Positions 47,185-54,828 of a DNA stretch of 60,660 nt are shown piece after piece (position 1 is the stretch's first letter; each line of letters starts with the position of its first letter). The translations under genes were made by a program, and so were the position numbers. The stretch comes from an uncultured Bacilli bacterium (GTDB lineage Bacteria; Bacillota_I; Bacilli_A; RF39; UBA660): NCBI GenBank assembly GCA_934162195.1, contig CAKPHO010000007.1, positions 1-60,660 on the forward strand, written 5' to 3'. The notes below the pieces were generated by a model. It was given only the letters and a program-made list of their open reading frames with translations, searched no databases and was not told where the DNA came from.

Positions 47185-47270
47185 TGGTACCGGTAGTCGG
47201 ACTCGAACCGACACGGGTAGAACCCACTTGATTTTGAGTCAAGCATGACTACCAATTCCATCATACCGGC
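47185..47270 (-). tRNA. tRNA-Leu (anticodon CAA)
   Basis: The minus strand reads GCCGGTATGATGGAATTGG ..., with the anticodon stem-loop CTTGA-CTCAAAA-TCAAG (anticodon CAA, reading UUG), a long class II variable arm, the T-arm GTCGGTTCGAGTCCGAC and TACCGGT-A-CCA. The CCA is encoded and the first pair is G·U. Length 86. It lies 12 bases downstream of scpB. Confidence 0.95.
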
Positions 47271-47281
47271 ATATTAGAGGG

Positions 47282-47845
47282 TTAATCTTCCTCTTTATAT
47301 TTTGATTCAAATAAATTAGTTTCATCAATTTCTTTAACATCTTCAACTTCTATTTTAGGTAATTCATCTATTGAAGAAAGGCCAAAGTAATCTAAAAATT
47401 TAGGAGTTGTCGCATAAAGAAAAGGTTTCCCTGGTAATTCAGATCTACCAACTTCTTTAATTAAATCTCTAATTAAAAGCTTTCTTAAAACATAACTGCT
47501 ATTGACTCCTCTAATTTCATCAATTTGAATACGAGTTATAGGTTCATTATACGCGATTATAGCTAAAGTTTCAAGTGCTGATTGACTTAAAATACCATTT
47601 TCTTCTACTTCTACTAATTTTTCTAAATATTCATGACATTCTTTTTTGGTAACAAACTTATAATTACCACCTAACAGTTCTAATGATAATCCATGATTGT
47701 CTTTCGCATATTCCTCTTTTAATGACTCGAGAAGTTTTAAAACATCTTCTTCAGACTTTTCTAATACTTCTGAAATCTGTTTTAAACTTATTCCTTCATC
47801 TCCGGATACAAATATAATTCCTTCTATTATACTTTCTAAATTCAT
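47282..47845 (-). CDS. scpB: Segregation and condensation protein B
   Basis: ScpB is the winged-helix kite subunit of the SMC–ScpAB condensin. From the ATG at 47845 (MNLESIIEGIIFVSGDEGIS) the product has about 187 residues, with SQSALETLAIIAYNEPITRI and QIDEIRGVNSSYVLRKLLIR as in the family. The ATG is one base past the scpA stop; an upstream frame inside scpA is discounted. Confidence 0.95.
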   Translation of the reverse strand: MNLESIIEGIIFVSGDEGISLKQISEVLEKSEEDVLKLLESLKEEYAKDNHGLSLELLGGNYKFVTKKECHEYLEKLVEVEENGILSQSALETLAIIAYNEPITRIQIDEIRGVNSSYVLRKLLIRDLIKEVGRSELPGKPFLYATTPKFLDYFGLSSIDELPKIEVEDVKEIDETNLFESKYKEED

Positions 47846-47846
47846 T

Positions 47847-48569
47847 TTATTCACAACCTTTAGATAATAAAAATATTTTTTCAAAATTATTTTCTTGTTC
47901 TATTTTTAATTCTTGTTTACGAGCTAAATCTAAAATAGAAAGAAATGTTACAACTATATAGTTTTTGTTAACCTCTTCAAAAAGCTCATCAAAATAAACT
48001 TTCTTTTTCTTTTTTAATACATTTCTTATTTCATCGCATCTAATACTCACGGAATACTCTTTTGTTGTAATTTTAGTATTAAGTGGTTTTTCTAACTCTT
48101 TTCTTTCTAAAAATTTTTGAAAAGCTAAAACTAAATCATTGACACTGCCTTCATTTTCAACATCAAGATTTACTACTTTAAACTCATCAAGATTACTTGG
48201 TTCTTTACTAAACATTTCTTTTCTAGCCAATTCTAAATCTTTAAATTCATTAGTAATTTCCTTATACTGTTGATACTCTAATAATCTTTTAATTAATTTT
48301 TCACGAGGATCTTCTTCATACTCATCATCCTCTATCTTAGGTTTAGGAAGTAACATATTGGATTTCATTTCAATAAGCTCAGCGGCCATTATTAAATATT
48401 CACTAGCTATATTTAAATTTAATTCTTCCATCTTATTTATGTAGTTCATATATTGCTCAGTAATTTCTAAAATACTAATGTCACATATATCTATATCAGA
48501 TTGTTTTATTAAATGTAACAACAAATCTAATGGTCCTTCAAATTTATCAATTGTAACTGTATATTCCAT
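47847..48569 (-). CDS. scpA: Segregation and condensation protein A
   Basis: The kleisin subunit bridges the SMC heads. Motifs are DKFEGPLDLLLHLIKQSDID, ISILEITEQYMNYI, LIMAAELIEMKSNMLLPKP and the C-terminal winged helix (KKVYFDELFEEVNKNYIVVT, FLSILDLARKQEL). The ATG at 48569 follows AGGAGAGGTATT. It forms a coupled pair with scpB. Confidence 0.95.
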   Translation of the reverse strand: MEYTVTIDKFEGPLDLLLHLIKQSDIDICDISILEITEQYMNYINKMEELNLNIASEYLIMAAELIEMKSNMLLPKPKIEDDEYEEDPREKLIKRLLEYQQYKEITNEFKDLELARKEMFSKEPSNLDEFKVVNLDVENEGSVNDLVLAFQKFLERKELEKPLNTKITTKEYSVSIRCDEIRNVLKKKKKVYFDELFEEVNKNYIVVTFLSILDLARKQELKIEQENNFEKIFLLSKGCE

Positions 48570-48604
48570 AATACCTCTCCTAAGCATTATTATTATAACA
48601 TTTC

Positions 48605-48634
48605 AAAAAAAAAAAAGAAAGATTTACTTTCTTT
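48605..48634 (-). terminator. Terminator of the DUF3603-like gene
   Basis: aaagaaag (48614–48621) pairs with ctttcttt (48627–48634); a long T run follows on the minus strand. Confidence 0.75.
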
Positions 48635-49256
48635 GGGAACTTAATCTAAAAAAATCATACATATTTTTAGAAACTTTATTCCAATTATTATTTAGTTCTG
48701 TTATTAATGACTCTATTATTTTAGAAAAATCATCTTCCTCTTTATCAAAACATTCAAAATATAAATATTTTAATTTAGTATAGTTATCACTTATAAACTG
48801 TTTTAAAATATAATCATAGATTTTTAAATCTTTTCTAGTCTTAAAAATAGTTTGATGTATCAATTTATTTACTTTAAAGATAATCTTACTAAATTCTATA
48901 TTATCACATACCTCATTCACATCCAATTCTTCATCAATTAATAATTTACTAATTCTTACCTTTTCACCCTTATCGTTTAGTTCTACTCCGATAGCCTCTT
49001 TAGAATCACTAAATAAACACACATAATTTAAAATTTTAACATTTCTATTTGTAAAAACCTCGCACTTATTTTTAATTTTTTTTAAAAATAAATCATCAAA
49101 CTTTACCTGATTATTCTTTATATCATATAAATCTTTTGTTTCTATTCTAAAAAAGGGAATTTTCCTTACATGAATTATTTCATCACTTTCATTCCACTCA
49201 AAAAAATCATATGGTCTTCTTTGTAAGTTTAATAAAATATCATAAATATAGTTCAT
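48624..49256 (-). CDS. DUF3603/UPF0736-like protein
   Basis: The 210-residue protein starts at 49256 after AGGAGGAAAAAATA. Its opening MNYIYDILLNLQRRPYDFFE and IHVRKIPFFRI, followed by CLFSDSKEAIGVELNDKGEK and ISKLLIDEELDV, resembles Bacillus UPF0736/DUF3603 proteins of unknown function. It is soluble. It shares TAATG with the small membrane protein upstream and lies upstream of scpA. Confidence 0.65.
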   Translation of the reverse strand: MNYIYDILLNLQRRPYDFFEWNESDEIIHVRKIPFFRIETKDLYDIKNNQVKFDDLFLKKIKNKCEVFTNRNVKILNYVCLFSDSKEAIGVELNDKGEKVRISKLLIDEELDVNEVCDNIEFSKIIFKVNKLIHQTIFKTRKDLKIYDYILKQFISDNYTKLKYLYFECFDKEEDDFSKIIESLITELNNNWNKVSKNMYDFFRLSSQRK

Positions 49257-49465
49257 TATTTTTTCCTCCTGGGAACATTTATAGCTAAAAATATCATAAT
49301 AATGCCAAATAAGGCAGATAAACATTCAAAACGTCCACTAATAAAATTTACATATTCTAAAAAATTATACCCTATTGTTAATAAATTTAAATAACTTATA
49401 ATATAAACAAATCCTATAATAGTTAGTCCAAAACCAATTAAAAAGAAAAAAATACGCATTAACAT
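49256..49465 (-). CDS. Small two-helix membrane protein
   Basis: From the ATG at 49465, six bases after AGGTG, the product has 69 residues with two membrane helices (IFFFLIGFGLTIIGFVYIIS and FECLSALFGIIMIFLAINVP) and a basic end PRRKK. No named family is recognised. Its stop overlaps the start of the DUF3603-like gene (TAATG), so the two are translationally coupled. Confidence 0.7.
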   Translation of the reverse strand: MLMRIFFFLIGFGLTIIGFVYIISYLNLLTIGYNFLEYVNFISGRFECLSALFGIIMIFLAINVPRRKK

Positions 49466-49536
49466 AAATGTCACCTAATTAATAATATGAAAGTATAAAT
49501 TATTTAATTATAAACACAATATAAATGGTGATTTAA

Positions 49537-50049
49537 GTGTTACTATTTTTATGTTTAAAAATATTTTTTGTTCGTATTATTGATGTATCTTTAGGTACTA
49601 TTCGTACATTCTTCTCGGTTAAAGGTCAAAACTTTATAGCGAGTGTTATCGGATTTATTGAAATTACAGTGTGGTTTTTAGTTGTTAAAGAAGCTCTAAA
49701 TACAACTAACAATAGTTTATGGATAGTATTTTCTTATGCCTCTGGTTTTTCTGTAGGTACATATATTGGTGGTATCCTATCAAACAAACTAATTGAAGGT
49801 AATTTAGGTGTTCAAATAATTACCAGTGGCAAAAGTAGCGAATTAGTTAAAGCTTTAAGGAAAGAGGGCTTCGGGGTATCTGTAATAGATGTAAGAGGAC
49901 AAGATGAAAATATAAAACATATGTTGTTTATTGAAATAAACAATAAAAGTTTTTCTCATATAAGAAAAATTATTAAGAAAATTGATCCTAAAGCTTTCAT
50001 TGTTGTAAATGAAACAAAATATGTACAAAATGGTTATATAAAAAAATAA
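49537..50049 (+). CDS. UPF0316/DUF2179-type membrane protein, copy 1
   Basis: The 170-residue protein has three N-terminal helices with the family hallmark RIIDVSLGTIRTFFSVKG and a WFLVVKEAL helix, then a C-terminal DUF2179 domain (ELVKALRKEGFGVSVIDVRG; KIDPKAFIVVNETKYVQNGY). Function is unknown; DUF2179 domains are thought to sense a ligand. It starts with GTG, six bases after GGTGAT, matching the start of the second copy. Copy 2 follows after 43 bases. Confidence 0.85.
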   Translation: MLLFLCLKIFFVRIIDVSLGTIRTFFSVKGQNFIASVIGFIEITVWFLVVKEALNTTNNSLWIVFSYASGFSVGTYIGGILSNKLIEGNLGVQIITSGKSSELVKALRKEGFGVSVIDVRGQDENIKHMLFIEINNKSFSHIRKIIKKIDPKAFIVVNETKYVQNGYIKK

Positions 50050-50077
50050 TGACAAGAAAAACTTAATCTGTTATAAT
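50049..50077 (+). promoter_or_regulatory. Promoter of UPF0316 copy 2
   Basis: ATGACA (50049–50054), 17 bases, TATAAT (50072–50077). The -35 overlaps the stop region of copy 1, so the second copy can be expressed on its own. Confidence 0.7.
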
Positions 50078-50092
50078 TACTTTGGTGATTAT

Positions 50093-50596
50093 ATGTTAGT
50101 TTTATGTTTAACTGTTTTTTTTGGAAGAATTATTGATGTATCTTTAGGTACTATTAGAACATTACTTACGGTTAAAGGCAAAAGAATAATTGCAGCAACT
50201 ATTGGTTTTATAGAAGCAACCATTTGGTTTTTAGTTGTTAAAGAGGCTTTAAATACTGGAGCAAATAGTCTATGGATAGTATTTTCTTATGCAGGAGGCT
50301 ACGCCATTGGAACTTACCTAGGTGGCTTTATTTCCAATAAAATTATTAAAAGCAACTTCTGTGTTCAAGTAATTATCAGCCAAAAAAATAAAAAATTAGT
50401 GAACGCTCTACGCGAAGAAGGTTATGGTGTATCTGTTGTTGATGCTAAAGGTCATAAATCAACTAAATATATGTTATTTATTGAAATAAATCATAAATCT
50501 TTTAAACACTTAAAAGAATTAATTATGGAAATGGAGCCAAATGCTTTTATTTTTGTTAATGAAACAAAACATATTGAGAATGGATTTATAAAATAA
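50093..50596 (+). CDS. UPF0316/DUF2179-type membrane protein, copy 2
   Basis: The 167-residue paralogue of copy 1 (RIIDVSLGTIRTLLTVKGKR; WFLVVKEALNTGANSLWIVF; ELIMEMEPNAFIFVNETKHI) keeps the same domains throughout. Helices are better conserved than the DUF2179 part, where loops differ. It starts with ATG after GGTGATTAT and its stop overlaps the RNHCP gene (TAATG). Confidence 0.85.
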   Translation: MLVLCLTVFFGRIIDVSLGTIRTLLTVKGKRIIAATIGFIEATIWFLVVKEALNTGANSLWIVFSYAGGYAIGTYLGGFISNKIIKSNFCVQVIISQKNKKLVNALREEGYGVSVVDAKGHKSTKYMLFIEINHKSFKHLKELIMEMEPNAFIFVNETKHIENGFIK

Positions 50597-50898
50597 TGAA
50601 AAGATTTAATATGATAGATGAAAGCTTCACTTGTGAAAACTGTGGAAAAACTATTGAACCTTTAGTATACTCAGCTAGAGACCATTGTCCCTATTGTTTA
50701 TTTTCTAAACACGTTGATATCTTACCAGGGGACAGGGCAAACGAGTGTCATGGTCTACTAGAACCTATTAAAATAGAAAAATTTAAAAACACTTATAAAA
50801 TTATTTATAAGTGTCAAAAATGTCATCAGACTCACAAAAATATTATGGCCAATGATGACGATATGAACATAATTATTGAATTATCAAAAAACCCCTAA
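50596..50898 (+). CDS. RNHCP-domain zinc protein
   Basis: The 100-residue protein has the pattern of the RNHCP family: FTCENCGKTIEPL, ARDHCPYCLFSKHVD, GDRANECHGLLEPI and YKCQKCHQTHKN. Four Cys pairs would bind zinc. The family's own R-N-H-C-P motif is R-D-H-C-P here. The function is unknown, though such proteins are often near translation genes. It is coupled to copy 2 of the UPF0316 pair. Confidence 0.85.
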   Translation: MKRFNMIDESFTCENCGKTIEPLVYSARDHCPYCLFSKHVDILPGDRANECHGLLEPIKIEKFKNTYKIIYKCQKCHQTHKNIMANDDDMNIIIELSKNP

Positions 50899-50917
50899 AA
50901 AGGGGTTTTAATTTTAT
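50886..50917. terminator. Bidirectional terminator
   Basis: aaaacccct and aggggtttt (50887–50895 / 50901–50909) form a stem with A/T runs, between the convergent RNHCP gene and the 110-residue membrane protein. Confidence 0.85.
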
Positions 50918-51246
50918 CTAAAATACTTAGCAATATATGGAAGAGCAAATATAAATGCTCCTATAATAATAAACAATACTATAACAAAACCTAAACCTGA
51001 TTTAGATTTTTCACTTTCCGATTCTTGTTCTATTTTAATTTCTTCTGGTGTTTTATCTATAGGATCATACTTTACTTCATTAGGTTGATTTTGCACCATA
51101 TTAACTGATGTTTGATTTACAGGTTGTTCTTGATATACTCCTTGTTGTGGTTGGACATTATTATTAATAGTTGATGGATTATTTAAAGTATTGCTATCTT
51201 CATTAACATCATCTAATATTTCAATCATATCATTATCATTATTCAT
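50914..51246 (-). CDS. Tail-anchored protein with Asn/Gln-rich cytoplasmic region
   Basis: The 110-residue protein is acidic at the start (MNNDNDMIEILDDVNEDSNT), Asn/Gln/Pro-rich in the middle, then Glu/Ser/Lys-rich, and ends in one membrane helix (LGFVIVLFIIIGAFIFALPY). No signal peptide; most of it should be cytoplasmic. No family is recognised. It lies downstream of ligA with its own region. Confidence 0.65.
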   Translation of the reverse strand: MNNDNDMIEILDDVNEDSNTLNNPSTINNNVQPQQGVYQEQPVNQTSVNMVQNQPNEVKYDPIDKTPEEIKIEQESESEKSKSGLGFVIVLFIIIGAFIFALPYIAKYFR

Positions 51247-51289
51247 ATTATCATCTCGCTATTCTAAAAGAATTATAACAAAAATAAAC

Positions 51290-51310
51290 AAAAAAGGGAA
51301 TACCCCTTTT
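51290..51310 (-). terminator. Terminator of ligA
   Basis: AAAAGGGG–TATT–CCCTTTTTT on the minus strand, just after the ligA stop. Confidence 0.8.
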
Positions 51311-51312
51311 CT

Positions 51313-53304
51313 TTACATTTCTATATTCTTTACAAACTCTTCTTCATTCCAAATTGCTATATTTAAACTTTTAGCTTTCTCATACTTACTACCAGGCGAA
51401 TCTCCAACAATAACAACATCCGTTTTACTTGTAACACTACTTGTTACTTTTCCACCATATAACTCAATTTTTTCTTTTGCTTCATCACGAGAATATTTAC
51501 TTAAAGTTCCTGTTAAAACAAAAGTCTTTCCATTAAATAAATCAGATTCAATTACCTCTTTACCTTGATAATCCATATTTAAACCAAGATCTTTTAATTT
51601 ATTAATTAGTTCAATGTTTTCTTCTTTTCTAAAATAATCATATAAACTATTAGCAATAGAGCTACCTATATCTTTTATACTAATTAAGTCTTCATAAGAT
51701 GCATTAATCAAATTATCAATATTTTTAAAATTAAGTGCTAATATCTTCCCGGTTTTTGCTCCAACATAACGAATACCTAAAGCAAATAATAATTTTTCTA
51801 AAGAATTACTCTTACTATTTTCAGCACTATCAAGCAAATTATTAATACTTTTTTCACCGAAGCCTTCTAATTCCATTAGTTCTTCTTTATAACGTTCTAA
51901 TCTGTAAAAATCATCAACATGTTTTAAATATCCAAGATTGTAAAAATCTTCTATTATTTCATCACCAAAACCTTCAATATTCATAGCATCACGAGAAGCA
52001 AAGTGAATTAAAGACTCTATTCTTTTAGCGTCACAATGTGGATTTACACAATAATAGTTAGCTTCATCATCTTTATTTTTTACAAGTTTACTTCCACAAA
52101 TAGGACATTCCTCCGCCATTTTAAAAGGTTCTTCATTTCCTTTACGGCGTTCTTTTTTTACTTCAACTACTTCAGGTATTACATCTCCTGCTTTTCTAAT
52201 TGAAATAACATCTCCTACTCTAACATCTTTTAAAATACAATAATCTTCATTATGTAAAGTTGCTTTAGAAACTATAGAACCTGCTACATGAACTGGATCA
52301 AATATTGCATTAGGAGTAATTTTACCTGTTCTTCCCACTGTAAATTTTATTTCTTTTAAAGTAGTTAATACTTCTTGAGCAGGAAATTTATAAGCAATAC
52401 CCCAACGTGGCACTCTTTCTGTGAAACCTAATTTAGCTTCATCATCAAGACTATTTACTTTTAAAACAACACCATCTATTTCAAAAGGTAAACTTTCTCT
52501 TTTAATAGATAAATTATCAATATAACTGATTATATCACTAACATTATTTGCTATACCATTTAGTTTATAATTAGTTTTAAATCCTAATTCTTTTAAAAAT
52601 GCTAAAGATTCATCTTGTGTTTTAATTCCGTACTTATCTGGATTAGGCAAGAAATAAGCCATAAAATCAAGATTTCTTCTAGCAGCAATAGAACTATCTA
52701 ATTGTCTTACTGAACCAGCTGCTGCATTACGCGGATTAGCAAATAAATTCTCTCCTTTTTGCTTTCTTTCTTCGTTGCACTTTTCAAACGATTTTTTACT
52801 CATATATATTTCTCCACGTACTTCGATATCTATATCTTTATTAAGTTTCAAAGGTACTGATTTAATAGTCTTAACATTATGCGTAATATTTTCTCCTATT
52901 AACCCATCTCCACGTGTAGCAGCTCTTACTAAAACTCCTTTTTTGTATAGCAATGAGCCAGATAAACCATCCATTTTAGGTTCTAAAGTGTATGTTGCAT
53001 TAGGGCAAGTTTTTCTTATTCTTTCATCAAAAGCAACAACTTCATCTTCATTAAAAATATCATCAAAAGAAAGCATTGGAGTTTCATGAGTTACTTTTTC
53101 AAACTTATCAACTACCTGTCCACCTACTCTAAGTGTTGGAGAATCATTTCTTTTTAATTCTGGATACTTTTCCTCAAGCCTTAATAGTTCATTATAATAA
53201 TCATCATACTCTTGATCTGTAATAGTAGGATTATCATTAACGTAGTATTCATAACTAGCTTTATTGATCTTTTCTATTAATTCATTAATCCTATTTTCTA
53301 TCAT
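51313..53304 (-). CDS. ligA: NAD-dependent DNA ligase
   Basis: The 663-residue ligase seals nicks in replication and repair. Domains in order: Ia (1–70), adenylation with catalytic Lys110 in LEPKMDGLSG, OB fold (FTVGRTGKITPNAIFDPV), a four-Cys zinc finger (CPICGSKL ... YYCVNPHCDAK), helix-hairpin-helix repeats and a C-terminal BRCT (FNGKTFVLTGTLSKYSRDEA). Normal length. It follows pcrA on the same strand, with two genes between, whereas Bacillus has them adjacent. Confidence 0.97.
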   Translation of the reverse strand: MIENRINELIEKINKASYEYYVNDNPTITDQEYDDYYNELLRLEEKYPELKRNDSPTLRVGGQVVDKFEKVTHETPMLSFDDIFNEDEVVAFDERIRKTCPNATYTLEPKMDGLSGSLLYKKGVLVRAATRGDGLIGENITHNVKTIKSVPLKLNKDIDIEVRGEIYMSKKSFEKCNEERKQKGENLFANPRNAAAGSVRQLDSSIAARRNLDFMAYFLPNPDKYGIKTQDESLAFLKELGFKTNYKLNGIANNVSDIISYIDNLSIKRESLPFEIDGVVLKVNSLDDEAKLGFTERVPRWGIAYKFPAQEVLTTLKEIKFTVGRTGKITPNAIFDPVHVAGSIVSKATLHNEDYCILKDVRVGDVISIRKAGDVIPEVVEVKKERRKGNEEPFKMAEECPICGSKLVKNKDDEANYYCVNPHCDAKRIESLIHFASRDAMNIEGFGDEIIEDFYNLGYLKHVDDFYRLERYKEELMELEGFGEKSINNLLDSAENSKSNSLEKLLFALGIRYVGAKTGKILALNFKNIDNLINASYEDLISIKDIGSSIANSLYDYFRKEENIELINKLKDLGLNMDYQGKEVIESDLFNGKTFVLTGTLSKYSRDEAKEKIELYGGKVTSSVTSKTDVVIVGDSPGSKYEKAKSLNIAIWNEEEFVKNIEM

Positions 53305-53312
53305 AATCTCAC

Positions 53313-53822
53313 CTATTTATTTTTTTCTTGTTCTTCTATATACTTTAAAATCTTATTTTGATTAGCAGTTAATCTTTTTATTTCATTATGAAGTTCTTCT
53401 AAAATAAGCTCACTCTTTAAATCTGTCTTATAATCATTACTACTTCTCAAACTATCTTTTTTAGCTTCTCTATTTTGACTCATCATAATAATTGGAGCCT
53501 GAAGTGCAGCTATACAAGATAAAAGCAAATTTAAAAGAATAAAAGGATATGGATCTACATTATCTATAACAAATAAATTTAACAAAATCCAACCAAGTAA
53601 AAAGATAATCATTCCTATAATAAACTTCCATGAACCCGCTATCTCTGTCAACTTATCTGCAAGTTTATCGCCAAACGTTCTAGTCGCATCTTCTTGTTTA
53701 TCTACATCAATTGCTATAGGTTCGTCTATTAACATATTAATCAAATCTGCTTCATCCATCGTATCTAATTTTTTCTTAAGTAACATCTCTACTATTTCTT
53801 TTTTTGTCTTTGTATTCTCCAT
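53313..53822 (-). CDS. DUF1003 membrane protein
   Basis: From the ATG at 53822 (MENTKTKKEIV) after TAGGTGAT the product has about 169 residues. The DUF1003 core is clear: DKLADKLTEIAGSWKFIIGM, WILLNLF, YPFILLNLLLSCIAALQAPI and IMMSQNREAKKDSLRSSNDY. Two membrane helices, then a coiled coil with EELHNEIKRLTANQNKIL. The family's function is not established. It lies nine bases before ligA, so it is cotranscribed. Confidence 0.88.
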   Translation of the reverse strand: MENTKTKKEIVEMLLKKKLDTMDEADLINMLIDEPIAIDVDKQEDATRTFGDKLADKLTEIAGSWKFIIGMIIFLLGWILLNLFVIDNVDPYPFILLNLLLSCIAALQAPIIMMSQNREAKKDSLRSSNDYKTDLKSELILEELHNEIKRLTANQNKILKYIEEQEKNK

Positions 53823-53879
53823 AACTATCACCTATATTATTATAACATATTTTGTTGCGTATTTTTATAAATAATATAC

Positions 53880-53907
53880 AAAAAAGTTATGGTTAATTCC
53901 ATAACTT
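53880..53907 (-). terminator. Terminator of the nucleotidyltransferase gene
   Basis: aagttatgg (53884–53892) pairs with ccataactt (53899–53907); six T follow on the minus strand. Confidence 0.85.
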
Positions 53908-54789
53908 ATTAGGATATTCTTTCTTTTCAACAAGTTCATTTAAACCTGCAACTAAAGCTTCTTTATCCTCTTTGTAAGTTATACCTTGCCATTTAGCAGT
54001 TGTCTTTAAAACTTTAACATTTATATTATTATTTTCAACATTTTTACAAACAACATCTGGTATTAAATACTCACATTTAGATAAATCTGCTTCATTATCT
54101 TTAAAAAATTTAACAAAATCTTTTTCTAGTATTTCAAATATTCTTGGTGTAAAAACAAACATATTCATTGAAACAAGTGTATCTTTATCAACACAAAATT
54201 CCAAAGATCCATCAAGTGGTCTTGCAACTATTTTATTATCTTTTATTTCAACACTACTTTCAATAATTTTTGTTAAATAGCCATCTTTTTCTTCACATAC
54301 GCCTCTTTTTACTGCACCATTCTCCGTAAGTGTGTTACCAGTTATATAACCGACCATTGCAAAATCATTAATTTCATGTTCTTCTTTCATAAAAGAACTT
54401 GCTACTTCAAAAGCGTTTCTTCCATAAAAATCATCTGCATTTATAATTGCAAAATTTTCTTTAACAACATCTTTGCAACATAAAATTGCATGCCCTGTTC
54501 CTAATGGTTTTACTCTATCGTTTGGTAAATTAACAAAGCTAGGAACATTATCATTCTTTTGAAAAACATAACTAACATCAATAATATTTTCTATTCTCTT
54601 ACCGATAGTATCTCTAAAAATATCATAATTTTCTTCCTTAATAATAAATACTACTTTATCAAAACCACACTTTATCGCATCATAAATAGAATAATCTAGA
54701 ATAAACTCCCCATTTTCATGAACTGGTTCAATTTGTTTTAAACCACCGAATCTACTGCCCATTCCAGCAGCCATAATAACTAATGTCAT
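53893..54789 (-). CDS. Sugar-phosphate nucleotidyltransferase-like protein
   Basis: The 298-residue protein starts with the nucleotide-binding MAAGMGSRFGGLKQIEPVHE and continues with GTGHAILCCKDVVKENFAII and NADDFYGRNAFE, as in NTP_transferase enzymes such as glucose-1-phosphate uridylyl- and thymidylyltransferases. The ectopic QIEPVHENGE loop, the ADDFYG metal site and the C-terminal KWQGITYKEDKEA differ from GalU and RmlA, so the substrate is open. It may feed wall or capsule polymer synthesis. It lies downstream of pcrA. Confidence 0.83.
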   Translation of the reverse strand: MTLVIMAAGMGSRFGGLKQIEPVHENGEFILDYSIYDAIKCGFDKVVFIIKEENYDIFRDTIGKRIENIIDVSYVFQKNDNVPSFVNLPNDRVKPLGTGHAILCCKDVVKENFAIINADDFYGRNAFEVASSFMKEEHEINDFAMVGYITGNTLTENGAVKRGVCEEKDGYLTKIIESSVEIKDNKIVARPLDGSLEFCVDKDTLVSMNMFVFTPRIFEILEKDFVKFFKDNEADLSKCEYLIPDVVCKNVENNNINVKVLKTTAKWQGITYKEDKEALVAGLNELVEKKEYPNKLWN

Positions 54790-54828
54790 ATATCTCTCCT
54801 TTATCTTATACTTTGATTATAACATAGT

